Assembly: GCF_004339015.1 (NCBI RefSeq)
Contig: NZ_SMFQ01000002.1
Coordinates: 745,351 to 809,350 of the forward strand
Direction: 5' to 3'
Source of the DNA: Cocleimonas flava
GTDB lineage: Bacteria; Pseudomonadota; Gammaproteobacteria; Thiotrichales; Thiotrichaceae
Length of the DNA stretch: 64,000 bases
Both the position numbers and the translations under genes were made by a program. Within the stretch, counting starts at the first letter, position 1; each line of letters opens with the position of its first letter. Positions 19,059 to 26,970 of the stretch are shown here, piece by piece. The notes beneath the pieces were generated by a model. That model saw nothing but the letters and a program-made list of their open reading frames with translations, did not search any database and had not been told where the DNA came from.

Positions 19059-19493
19059 CTAGCCCTTTTTCTTTAAGGGCAGCTCGTCATAGCGAATGAG
19101 ATCACTGGCATCTTCGTACCAGTCGGCTCTGGATCCATAATATATATTCTGGAATGGTCTTAATTCAGGATCTCCATCTAAGGTACCTGCGGGTATGACT
19201 ACTGCTTTCTCACTATTTGTTTTCCACGGTAACGATGAGCCGCAGCAGGTACAAAAGGATGTGGCAAAATGTCTTGCCTCGGGAAATTCAAAACGACCTA
19301 ATAACTCCTCACCAGATATCCACTTAAACTGGTCTGGTGCAACGATGATATTGGCTGCATGAGCACTGCCAGTGAATTTTCTGCAACGCGAGCAGTGACA
19401 ATATTGAAATACACCTAAACTTCCTGCGATTTCATATTTCACTTCCCCACACAGACAACTACCCTTAGTTTTCTTTACTTTGGTTTTAGACAT
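19059..19493 (-). CDS. GFA (glutathione-dependent formaldehyde-activating enzyme-like) zinc protein
   Basis: 144 residues with the zinc ligands of the GFA fold: GSCLCGEVKYEI, YCHCSRCRKFTGS and FCTCCGSSLPW. Such proteins are named for Gfa of Paracoccus but most have unknown substrates. ATG at 19493 is chosen over TTG at 19496 because a good ribosome site (GAGGAG) lies 6 bases upstream. It is convergent with folE2 (23 bases apart) and a small hairpin GCCCTT/AAGGGC at about 19061-19080 spans its 3' end. Molecular role not predictable. Confidence 0.8.
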   Translation of the reverse strand: MSKTKVKKTKGSCLCGEVKYEIAGSLGVFQYCHCSRCRKFTGSAHAANIIVAPDQFKWISGEELLGRFEFPEARHFATSFCTCCGSSLPWKTNSEKAVVIPAGTLDGDPELRPFQNIYYGSRADWYEDASDLIRYDELPLKKKG

Positions 19494-19627
19494 CAATCAC
19501 TCCTCAGCTAAAAACTTAGTACATATCAATGAATAAAGCTGAGAAAAAAATTTGATTCGATATTAAACCGTCAGTATGTTTCTAAAAATAATTCCAGCCT
19601 GGTATTTCAGAGCAGGCTAATCAATTT

Positions 19628-20530
19628 TTACAGATTTTCATTTTTTGTTTCATGCATCAACCAATCTCTGAGCGCTATTACTGATTTATTTTGCCTCTTA
19701 AGTTGCGGCGTAACGAATCTATATTTTTTCCCGGATAGTAAAGTTTGAGGAACAGGTTGCACTAAACTCCCATCTGTCAGCTCTTGCCTGACCAAAAATG
19801 AGGGCACAAGCGCAATTCCGTTACCTGATATACAGGCAGCGATCGATATATAAAAATCCTGAAAATTTAATCCGGCAAATGATCCATGAGTATTGTCTAC
19901 CTCATATTCAGTACACCACTCTTTCCATAATTCTATTCGTGTTTTGGTGTGAATTAAGGGGAAAGCTTTTATATCAGCCGGGTCTTTGAATATTTGCCCA
20001 CTCAAAATACTCGGCGAAGCCACTACAATGAGCTGTTCCGAAAAAAGCATATCGTCACCTTCTTCAAATAAAGGCGATACTTCAGAAACGATTGCACAAT
20101 CAATTTGGGTATATTCAAAATCCGGACGATCGTCGGATATAGACAAATCAAGAATAATGCCAGGATGAGCCTCTTGAAACTGTTTCAAACGAGGCACTAA
20201 CCACTTCAACGCAAAGCTCGATAGAGAGCTTACTTTTATAATATTGACACCAGATTGCGTGGCACGGATTTTATTTGTCGCTTCCAGAATACTATTCAAC
20301 GCAGGGCTAATGTGAATATAAAACTCTTTGCCCGCTTCAGTAGGCACGCTTCCTGACTTGCCTCGTTTAAACAGCCTGCAATCTAAAAAGGCTTCCAGCT
20401 TGGCAATATGGCGGCTCACTGCACTCTGACTAACGAACAACACTCTAGCCGCTTCACTGATAGAACCTTCTCTTACGACTGTCTCAAAGGCTTTGACAGA
20501 ATTTAATGGCGGCAATTGGTGATAAATCAT
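19628..20530 (-). CDS. LysR family transcriptional regulator
   Basis: 300 residues: N-terminal winged helix-turn-helix (LNSVKAFETVVREGSISEAARVLFVSQSAVSRHIAKLEAF is the classic LysR pattern, residues about 7-47) and a C-terminal effector-binding domain. It is divergent from a transaminase / BKACE / acetoacetyl-CoA synthetase cassette with 156 bases between, the standard arrangement for a LysR regulator that controls its neighbour in response to a pathway substrate. Its N-terminus is most like the GcvA/AmpR branch. The inducer is unknown. Confidence 0.9.
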   Translation of the reverse strand: MIYHQLPPLNSVKAFETVVREGSISEAARVLFVSQSAVSRHIAKLEAFLDCRLFKRGKSGSVPTEAGKEFYIHISPALNSILEATNKIRATQSGVNIIKVSSLSSFALKWLVPRLKQFQEAHPGIILDLSISDDRPDFEYTQIDCAIVSEVSPLFEEGDDMLFSEQLIVVASPSILSGQIFKDPADIKAFPLIHTKTRIELWKEWCTEYEVDNTHGSFAGLNFQDFYISIAACISGNGIALVPSFLVRQELTDGSLVQPVPQTLLSGKKYRFVTPQLKRQNKSVIALRDWLMHETKNENL

Positions 20531-20686
20531 ATATGACTTTTAGGCATGGATAGCGTAGAAAATTATATTATCCACCCAATAGAAATCGGTGTAAATTTAA
20601 TCTAGACAAATTCATCAATGCAAAAACAATGTAATAGTCAAAAACTCTCTACTGATAATAACTGATGTATTAACCAGGAAATCACC

Positions 20687-22039
20687 ATGAACAAGCATTC
20701 CAACATCATGCAACGAACCAGCAACCCTCAACTGCCGACTATTGCAAAAGGTGAAGGGGTTTATCTAATCGATAAACAAAATAATCGCTACCTTGATGCT
20801 TGCGGTGGTGCTGCTGTTTCTTGCCTCGGACACTCCAACCAACGCGTCAAACAAGCAATAATCGATCAGATCAATGCTGTGCCTTATGCACACACCAGTT
20901 TTTTCACCAATGATTCTCAAGAATTACTCGCCGAACACTTGATTGCACATTCTGAAGGTGATTTTTCTCAGGTGTATTTTGTTTCTGGTGGGTCTGAAGC
21001 TGTGGAAACCTCATTGAAGCTCGCCAGACAATATTTTCTGGAAAAAGGCAAAACCGATAAAAAATATTTTATAGCCAGAAAGCAAAGCTATCATGGTAAT
21101 ACGCTAGGCGCATTAGCAATTGGCGGCAATCTATGGCGGCGTAAACCTTTTGATCCATTACTTGCTGAAGGGCATCATATTTCAGCCTGTTATGAATATC
21201 GTGAGCAACGAGAATCAGAAACGAATTTTGAATATGGCCAACGCATTGCTAATGAATTAGAAACCATGATCCTCGACCTTGGTGAAGAGAATGTAGCAGC
21301 CTTTGTCGCAGAGACAGTCGTAGGTGCAACAGCTGGGGCATTGACCCCACCCGAAGGTTACTTTAAACGTATTCGAGAAATCTGCGATCAATATGATGTG
21401 CTTTTAATACTTGATGAGGTTATGTGTGGTATGGGCAGGACAGGCACCTTGCATGCCTGCGAACAAGAAGGTGTACAAGGCGACTTACAAACTATAGCGA
21501 AAGGTATTGCCGCAGGTTATCAGGCACTTGGGGCTGTGCTCATCAGCAAAAAAATTGTTGATGCAATTGATAATGGTACTGGCTTCTTCCAGCATGGTCA
21601 CACCTATATTGGCCACCCTACTGGGTGTGCCGCAGGCTACGCCACGCAATTAGAAATTCAAAAGCAAAATTTACTGAATAATGTCAAACGACAAGGGTCT
21701 AATCTGAAAAAAGCACTTAAAGAAAGCTTTGATGCAGATGTCTTAGTGAGTGAGCATATTGGAGACATCCGTGGTCGAGGTCTCTTTTTAGGCGTTGAAT
21801 TAGTTGCTGACAAAGCCTCGAAACAACCTTTTGACCCAGCGCTTAAGCTACATAAACACATTAAAAAGAAAGCCATGGAAAATTTATTAATGGTTTATCC
21901 AATGGGCGGAACACTAGACGGTGTCAATGGAGACCATATCCTCATCGCACCTCCTTTTATTATCGATGAAGAAAACGTGGCTCAAATTGCCGAACGCTTA
22001 AATAAGTCCATTAGAGAAGCAATTCTCTCTGTGAAATAG
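20687..22039 (+). CDS. Class III pyridoxal-phosphate aminotransferase
   Basis: 450 residues, fold type I omega/beta-amino acid transaminase. Visible: the PLP-phosphate site FVSGGSEAVETSLKLARQY, SYHGNTLGALAIGG, the cofactor aspartate in LILDEVMCGMGRTG, the Schiff-base lysine in TIAKGIAAGYQALGAV and TYIGHPTGCAAG. It starts a three-gene operon. Because the next gene cleaves a beta-keto acid, the parsimonious inference is that this enzyme deaminates a beta-amino acid (or an omega-amino group) to give that keto acid. The usual automatic label (aspartate aminotransferase family) gives no substrate. A ribosome site AGGAA precedes the ATG. Confidence 0.9.
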   Translation: MNKHSNIMQRTSNPQLPTIAKGEGVYLIDKQNNRYLDACGGAAVSCLGHSNQRVKQAIIDQINAVPYAHTSFFTNDSQELLAEHLIAHSEGDFSQVYFVSGGSEAVETSLKLARQYFLEKGKTDKKYFIARKQSYHGNTLGALAIGGNLWRRKPFDPLLAEGHHISACYEYREQRESETNFEYGQRIANELETMILDLGEENVAAFVAETVVGATAGALTPPEGYFKRIREICDQYDVLLILDEVMCGMGRTGTLHACEQEGVQGDLQTIAKGIAAGYQALGAVLISKKIVDAIDNGTGFFQHGHTYIGHPTGCAAGYATQLEIQKQNLLNNVKRQGSNLKKALKESFDADVLVSEHIGDIRGRGLFLGVELVADKASKQPFDPALKLHKHIKKKAMENLLMVYPMGGTLDGVNGDHILIAPPFIIDEENVAQIAERLNKSIREAILSVK

Positions 22040-22091
22040 CCTAAACTTAAGCACTAACGGACAAAACATCTCAATAATTAGAACCCATAAA

Positions 22092-22907
22092 ATGAAAGAC
22101 ACCCTCCTACTTATAGCGGTTGCTCCGAATGGCGCAAGAAAACTAAAAACAGATCATCCGCAGATTCCGTTAAATGCAGAAGAGCTATCAGAAACAGCAT
22201 TGAATTGTGCTGCGGCTGGCGCTTCGATGATTCATTTACACGTAAGAGATGAAAACAATCGACACAGCCTATCTGTCGATGCCTACAAAGAAGCGATACA
22301 AGAAATACAAAAAGCAGAACCTAATATCTTCATACAAGTAACTTCAGAAGCGGTTGGCATTTACTCTGCCGAACAGCAATTTGAAATGATTCACGCACTC
22401 AAACCCAATGCGGTATCGATTGGACTCAGGGAGATACGAGATTTAGACGAACACATCATTACTGATCACTTTCACAAAATGCGAGAGGCAGAGACATTTC
22501 CCCAGTTGATTCTCTATAACGACCATGATTTAAACATGTATTACGATTGGGTAAAAAGAAAAGTCATTCCTGGAAAGGCTTACCCTATTCTTTTAGTGAT
22601 CGGAAAAGAAACCCCTGAAGGATCTTTTGACAACAGCGTTCTTACCGCTGAAATCACCGACAAGCTACCTGCAGCAAGCTGGATGATTTGCGCATTTGGT
22701 CCTAATGAATACCCTGCAGGACAATTAGCGACTAAGTTAGGAGGTCACATAAGACTCGGTTTTGAGAACAATTGCGAATTAGCTAACGGAAGTATTGCAA
22801 AAAACAATGCTGAACTGATCTCACAAATGGTAAATTACTTGGCTTCTGAAAACATCGCTGTTGCCAACTATCAACAAGCGATAGAAATAATGAGGCCAGA
22901 TTGGTAA
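22092..22907 (+). CDS. Beta-keto acid cleavage enzyme (BKACE, DUF849)
   Basis: 271 residues. BKACE enzymes, founded by 3-keto-5-aminohexanoate cleavage enzyme of lysine fermentation, condense a beta-keto acid with acetyl-CoA and release acetoacetate plus a new CoA ester. Zinc-binding histidines are seen in MIHLHVRDENNRH (about residues 46-52), with FIQVTSEAVG, the NDHD block and the C-terminal RLGFENNCELANG. The product acetoacetate is exactly the substrate of the next gene, whose start overlaps this stop (TAATG). The R group of the keto acid cannot be read from sequence by eye. Confidence 0.88.
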   Translation: MKDTLLLIAVAPNGARKLKTDHPQIPLNAEELSETALNCAAAGASMIHLHVRDENNRHSLSVDAYKEAIQEIQKAEPNIFIQVTSEAVGIYSAEQQFEMIHALKPNAVSIGLREIRDLDEHIITDHFHKMREAETFPQLILYNDHDLNMYYDWVKRKVIPGKAYPILLVIGKETPEGSFDNSVLTAEITDKLPAASWMICAFGPNEYPAGQLATKLGGHIRLGFENNCELANGSIAKNNAELISQMVNYLASENIAVANYQQAIEIMRPDW

Positions 22908-24874
22908 TGACAACAAGTAAAAAAGCACTATGGACACCTAGTCAAGACACTGTAGATTCCGCTAATGTGACAGAATTCATCGGGCTAGTGAATAAAAACT
23001 ATCAGGCATCCGTTACCAATTTTGCAGAATTGCATGCCTGGTCGATAAAACACCCGGAAAATTTCTGGTCACAAATTTGGGATTACTCACACGTCATCGC
23101 AGACCGTGGTGAGTCTGTTCTTGAAAATAAAGACAAAATGCCAGGTGCTGTCTGGTTCTCTGATTCTTCGTTAAATTTTGCTGAAAATCTTCTTAATAAT
23201 TTTGAACGAAGCAATAACAACGACCCTGATCAAACCGCGATTGTTTTCTGGGGCGAAGATCAAGTCAAAAGAAGCTTGAGTTTCTCTGATCTAAAGTCTC
23301 AAGTTGCCAGCATGGCAGCATACCTGAAAAGCATCGGTCTTAAACAAGGTGATGTAGTTGCTGGCTTTATGCCAAACGTACCAGAAACGGTGATTTGCAT
23401 GCTGGCGACAACCAGCATCGGTGGTGTGTGGACGTCTTGCTCTCCTGATTTTGGCGTTCAAGGTGTAGTAGACCGCTTCGGACAAGTAGAACCTAAGATA
23501 TTTATTGCCGCTAATGCTTATTTCTATAATGGGAAAACGCATAACTGCCTGGACAAGGTAAAAGAGATTTCAGAAAAGCTAACCTCTGTTGAGCAGTTAA
23601 TCACAGTTCCCTATGCGGATTCCACGACACTAGAAAATGCTGTTAATTACCCTGATATTCTAGAAACACATGCGAATGCAGAGCTTGAATACACTCGCGT
23701 TGGTTTTAACGAACCCCTTTACATTATGTACTCTTCAGGCACGACAGGTGTTCCAAAATGTATTGTACATGGCGTTGGCGGAACTTTACTCCAGCATTTA
23801 AAAGAACATTTATTGCACGTTAACCTGAAGCCAAAAGATAAGATCTTCTACTTCACTACTTGTGGCTGGATGATGTGGAACTGGCTAGTAAGCGCCCTAT
23901 CTACGGGTGCGACTCTCATGCTATATGACGGTTCTCCATTCTATCCTAATGAAAATATTCTATGGGATTATGTTGATCAGGAAGAGATCAATGTATTTGG
24001 CACATCTGCTAAATATATCGATGTATTACGCAAAGATGATGTCGATTTAAAAAGCACTCATTCACTTAAAAGCCTGAATAGCATTTTATCGACTGGCTCT
24101 GTATTAGCCCCTGAAAGTTATGACTATATTTATGAAAAAGTGAAAACTGACGTGTGCTTATCATCCATATCAGGTGGCACTGACATTGTGTCCTGTTTTG
24201 CACTAGGTTGCGCTGTATTACCTGTTTATCGTGGAGAACTTCAGTGCAAGGGCCTCGGCATGCAGGTAGAAATCTGGGATGACAAAGGCCAACCTGTTAT
24301 TAACGATAAAGGTGAACTGGTTTGTGCCAAGCCTTTCCCTTGTATGCCTATAGGCTTCTGGAATGATCCGGATGGCAAAAAATACTTCGATGCTTATTTT
24401 GCTACTTATGAAAACACTTGGTGTCATGGCGATTACGTGACCGAGACCGAAAACGGCGGATTAATTTTCTACGGTCGCTCAGATACGGTATTAAACCCAG
24501 GCGGTGTCAGAATAGGAACGGCTGAAATCTATCGTCAGGTTGAAAAGCTGGATGAAGTTCAGGAATCAATCGTTATAGGGCAAAACTGGCAAGATGATGT
24601 TCGTGTTGTACTGTTCGTGAAACTTACGGGCGACCTAAGTTTAAACGACGAGTTAATCGACAAAATTAAGAAACAAATCCGTAGCAATACCACGCCTCGT
24701 CATGTGCCGGCGAAAGTGCTTCAAGTAGCAGATATTCCACGCACCAAAAGTGGAAAAATTGTTGAACTCGCAGTACGAAATATAGTCCATGGAGATAGTG
24801 TTAAAAATATCGAATCTTTAGCGAACCCAGAAGCTCTTGAGCTCTACAAATCAAGGGAAGAGCTGCAAAGCTAA
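22907..24874 (+). CDS. Acetoacetate-CoA ligase (acetoacetyl-CoA synthetase)
   Basis: 655 residues of the ANL adenylate-forming superfamily: activates acetoacetate with ATP and CoA. N-terminal TPWTPSQ-like start (LWTPSQDTVDSANVTEF), the phosphate loop YSSGTTGVPKCIVHG, the aspartate of TWCHGDYV, RSDTVLNPGGVRIG, and the catalytic lysine in PRTKSGKIVELAV. Length matches the acetoacetyl-CoA synthetase family (about 650) better than acetyl-CoA synthetase. ATG at 22907 overlaps the BKACE stop. With a thiolase the product returns to two acetyl-CoA, closing the acetyl-CoA used by BKACE. A stem-loop (24877-24914) follows. Confidence 0.92.
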   Translation: MTTSKKALWTPSQDTVDSANVTEFIGLVNKNYQASVTNFAELHAWSIKHPENFWSQIWDYSHVIADRGESVLENKDKMPGAVWFSDSSLNFAENLLNNFERSNNNDPDQTAIVFWGEDQVKRSLSFSDLKSQVASMAAYLKSIGLKQGDVVAGFMPNVPETVICMLATTSIGGVWTSCSPDFGVQGVVDRFGQVEPKIFIAANAYFYNGKTHNCLDKVKEISEKLTSVEQLITVPYADSTTLENAVNYPDILETHANAELEYTRVGFNEPLYIMYSSGTTGVPKCIVHGVGGTLLQHLKEHLLHVNLKPKDKIFYFTTCGWMMWNWLVSALSTGATLMLYDGSPFYPNENILWDYVDQEEINVFGTSAKYIDVLRKDDVDLKSTHSLKSLNSILSTGSVLAPESYDYIYEKVKTDVCLSSISGGTDIVSCFALGCAVLPVYRGELQCKGLGMQVEIWDDKGQPVINDKGELVCAKPFPCMPIGFWNDPDGKKYFDAYFATYENTWCHGDYVTETENGGLIFYGRSDTVLNPGGVRIGTAEIYRQVEKLDEVQESIVIGQNWQDDVRVVLFVKLTGDLSLNDELIDKIKKQIRSNTTPRHVPAKVLQVADIPRTKSGKIVELAVRNIVHGDSVKNIESLANPEALELYKSREELQS

Positions 24875-24876
24875 GT

Positions 24877-24914
24877 GCCTTGATTAATGATTTTCACCCA
24901 TTTAAAATCAAGGC
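24877..24914 (+). terminator. Stem-loop after the acetoacetyl-CoA synthetase gene
   Basis: GCCTTGATT and AATCAAGGC pair perfectly (9 bp) around a 20-base loop, just after the stop codon. There is no T-run, so it may be a processing/stability structure rather than an intrinsic terminator. Confidence 0.45.
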
Positions 24915-24968
24915 GTTGACTCGATTTTAATCGTTCGGATTTTCCGGGCATACCTAAGGAGATACAAA

Positions 24969-25292
24969 ATGGCAGATGTAGAAAGCGCTATCGTAAACGT
25001 AAAAAAGTTCGACAAAGGTGCTGATGATAAATTAATAACTGCAGTTTTTAAGGGATTGGGCCCATCTGTTCACAACAAAGACTCAAGCTCAGTGGCTTGT
25101 TCAGACCCAAAAGAATTAGCGACCGTTAAGAAAAACTACTTAATGAAAAAGCTAGGACTTGAAGACGGACCAGAGCTTGATGCAGCAATCAAAGAAGTGT
25201 GCGAAACCATGAAAGAAGACCGCATCAAATCGCGCGTTACTTTCTACTACCTTCTTTGCAAAAAGTTTAAAAAAGAATCTGTATACGCATAA
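24969..25292 (+). CDS. DUF2853 family protein
   Basis: 107-residue soluble, lysine- and aspartate-rich protein. The repeated phrase FDKGADDKLITAVFKGLGPS and the ending RVTFYYLLCKKF match the DUF2853 family, whose function is unknown; a structure of a family member exists but shows no enzyme. It sits between the acetoacetate cassette and coaE with 94 and 30 bases on either side, so it may be transcribed with coaE. A ribosome site (AAGGAG) precedes the start. Confidence 0.75.
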   Translation: MADVESAIVNVKKFDKGADDKLITAVFKGLGPSVHNKDSSSVACSDPKELATVKKNYLMKKLGLEDGPELDAAIKEVCETMKEDRIKSRVTFYYLLCKKFKKESVYA

Positions 25293-25322
25293 TTTAAGAT
25301 AATTAACGTTTAGATTTTCAAG

Positions 25323-25937
25323 ATGCTAATAGTTGGTCTTACAGGAGGCATCGGCAGTGGTAAAAGTACCGCTGTCGATGCCTTTCGTGTTTTGGGCATT
25401 CCCATAATCGATGCAGACAAAATCGCCAAAGACATGGTAGAAATTGGCAGCAAAGCACTCGACGAGCTAGCAGAACATTTTGGTGACGATGTGCTAACCC
25501 AACACGGAGCACTGGATCGTCAACAACTCAAAAGCCTCATTTTTAAAGACGAAAGCGCACTACAAAAAGTGGAAGATATCCTTCATCCACGTATAAAAAA
25601 AGAAATTGAAGATCAAATTGCCGAAGCTACAGATACCTCTGACGCAGACTACTTAATCGTAGATATCCCTTTACTGGTTGAGAAAAACTATCAGGAAATG
25701 TTCGACAAAATAATTGTTGTGGATATCTTGCCAGAACAACAAATAGAAAGAGTGAAGCAACGCGATAATCTCAGCACGGCTCAGATAGAAAACATACTTA
25801 AAGCGCAAGCCAGCAGGGAAGAGCGCATTGAACACGCGACACATATACTGGATAATTCCGAGTCGCCAGACTTTTTACAAGAACAAATAATATCACTGCA
25901 TAAAAATTTTCTCGGTTTATCCAGACCTCAGCTCTGA
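25323..25937 (+). CDS. coaE: Dephospho-CoA kinase
   Basis: Last step of coenzyme A synthesis: phosphorylates dephospho-CoA at the 3'-hydroxyl. 204 residues, the usual length. Walker A GLTGGIGSGKSTA starts at residue 6, DADKIAKDMV follows, then the lid-side HPRIKKEI and the conserved VDIPLLVEKNY. The gene precedes zapD, the arrangement seen across Gammaproteobacteria (coaE-yacF). Confidence 0.96.
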   Translation: MLIVGLTGGIGSGKSTAVDAFRVLGIPIIDADKIAKDMVEIGSKALDELAEHFGDDVLTQHGALDRQQLKSLIFKDESALQKVEDILHPRIKKEIEDQIAEATDTSDADYLIVDIPLLVEKNYQEMFDKIIVVDILPEQQIERVKQRDNLSTAQIENILKAQASREERIEHATHILDNSESPDFLQEQIISLHKNFLGLSRPQL

Positions 25938-26049
25938 TATACTAAAACGATACTTGATTTAGAAAGCTTTAAACATCTAGATCAAAACTGAGATGTCCTA
26001 TTGCAACAATTCTAAAATTAAATCGAGTGGGTTTTAATTACTAATAACT

Positions 26050-26811
26050 ATGGCCGTTTACCAACAACCTTTAAATGAAAAAATCCGCCTGTTCATGAGA
26101 TTAAGTTACCTCATCAAGCGATTTAATAAACATTTAGAAGACCCTACCCCCGTAAATTGCCAGGCAGCCATCATGGTGCTGTTAGAACTGTATAATTTAT
26201 CATCGCGTTTAGATGTTAAAAATGCCGCACTTCATGTGTTAGATATTCAAACACAAGCCGTTAGACAAGTGGAAGGCATGCAGGGCGTCGATAGCACACG
26301 AGCCAATAGAATACTCGAGAAACTCGATGAAAAGAGTAAACGCCTTTACAGCTTTCGTGGGCAATTGGGCCAACAGTTAAAATCACACAACTTTCTGAAT
26401 ATATTAAAGCAACGTGCATCTATTGCTGGTGGTATCAATGATATTGACGTTCCGCTGTTCAATTACTGGCTCAACAAAGATGAAGAAGAAAGAGTCAGAG
26501 ATTTAAAAGGCTGGGGCAGACCCTATGAGATTGCATTTGAGGCAATCGAGTTATTGATGGAATTAATCTATCAAGGCAAAGAAGAAAGCGAAGCCGTTGC
26601 AAAGGGTGGTTTCTTTCAAGCGACGCTAAACCCAAACACTGACTATCAAATTCTCAGTCTCGAACTGGATGAAAGTGCTGAGCTATACCCAGAAATTAGC
26701 GCAGGCAAACAACGTTTTTCCGTTCGCTTTGTTGATGCCAGTACCCTTGAAGAAAAAGGGAAACAAATCATTGAAGATGTGAACTTCAAATTAACGCTAT
26801 ATAGCTTCTAA
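26050..26811 (+). CDS. zapD: Cell division protein ZapD
   Basis: ZapD (YacF, DUF1342) cross-links FtsZ filaments and stabilises the Z ring. 253 residues compared with 247 in E. coli. The sequence YQQPLNEKIRLFMRLSYL at the N-terminus and the alpha-helical first half followed by a beta-rich end (NTDYQILSLELD...) fit the family. The usual third gene yacG is absent; instead two hairpins and a dispersed repeat copy follow. Confidence 0.94.
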   Translation: MAVYQQPLNEKIRLFMRLSYLIKRFNKHLEDPTPVNCQAAIMVLLELYNLSSRLDVKNAALHVLDIQTQAVRQVEGMQGVDSTRANRILEKLDEKSKRLYSFRGQLGQQLKSHNFLNILKQRASIAGGINDIDVPLFNYWLNKDEEERVRDLKGWGRPYEIAFEAIELLMELIYQGKEESEAVAKGGFFQATLNPNTDYQILSLELDESAELYPEISAGKQRFSVRFVDASTLEEKGKQIIEDVNFKLTLYSF

Positions 26812-26903
26812 AAAGCGTTAACGCTTTTTATTACTTACGTTATAGATACAAAAATATAGATACAAAAAAGGCCGATTTAGAAAACTAAACCGGCCTTTTT
26901 TTA
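26810..26903 (+). terminator. Two consecutive hairpins after zapD; the second is a strong intrinsic terminator
   Basis: First, AAAAAGCG-TTAA-CGCTTTTT (26810-26829) overlaps the zapD stop. Second, GGCCGATTTAG/CTAAACCGGCC (about 26870-26896) is followed by seven T. A dispersed repeat copy begins 6 bases after it, so the clpB/zapD convergent gap is triply insulated. Confidence 0.85.
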
Positions 26904-26908
26904 TTAAA

Positions 26909-26938
26909 GCCACCCCCCTACTTTAGAGGGCTTTTTTT
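26909..26938 (+). repeat. Dispersed C-rich repeat, copy 6
   Basis: GCCACCCCCCTACTTTAGAG then GGC and seven T. It lies directly behind a complete terminator, where a second terminator is unnecessary. Confidence 0.85.
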
Positions 26939-26970
26939 ACAGGGTGACTAAATCGCTTATCACTCAAAAC

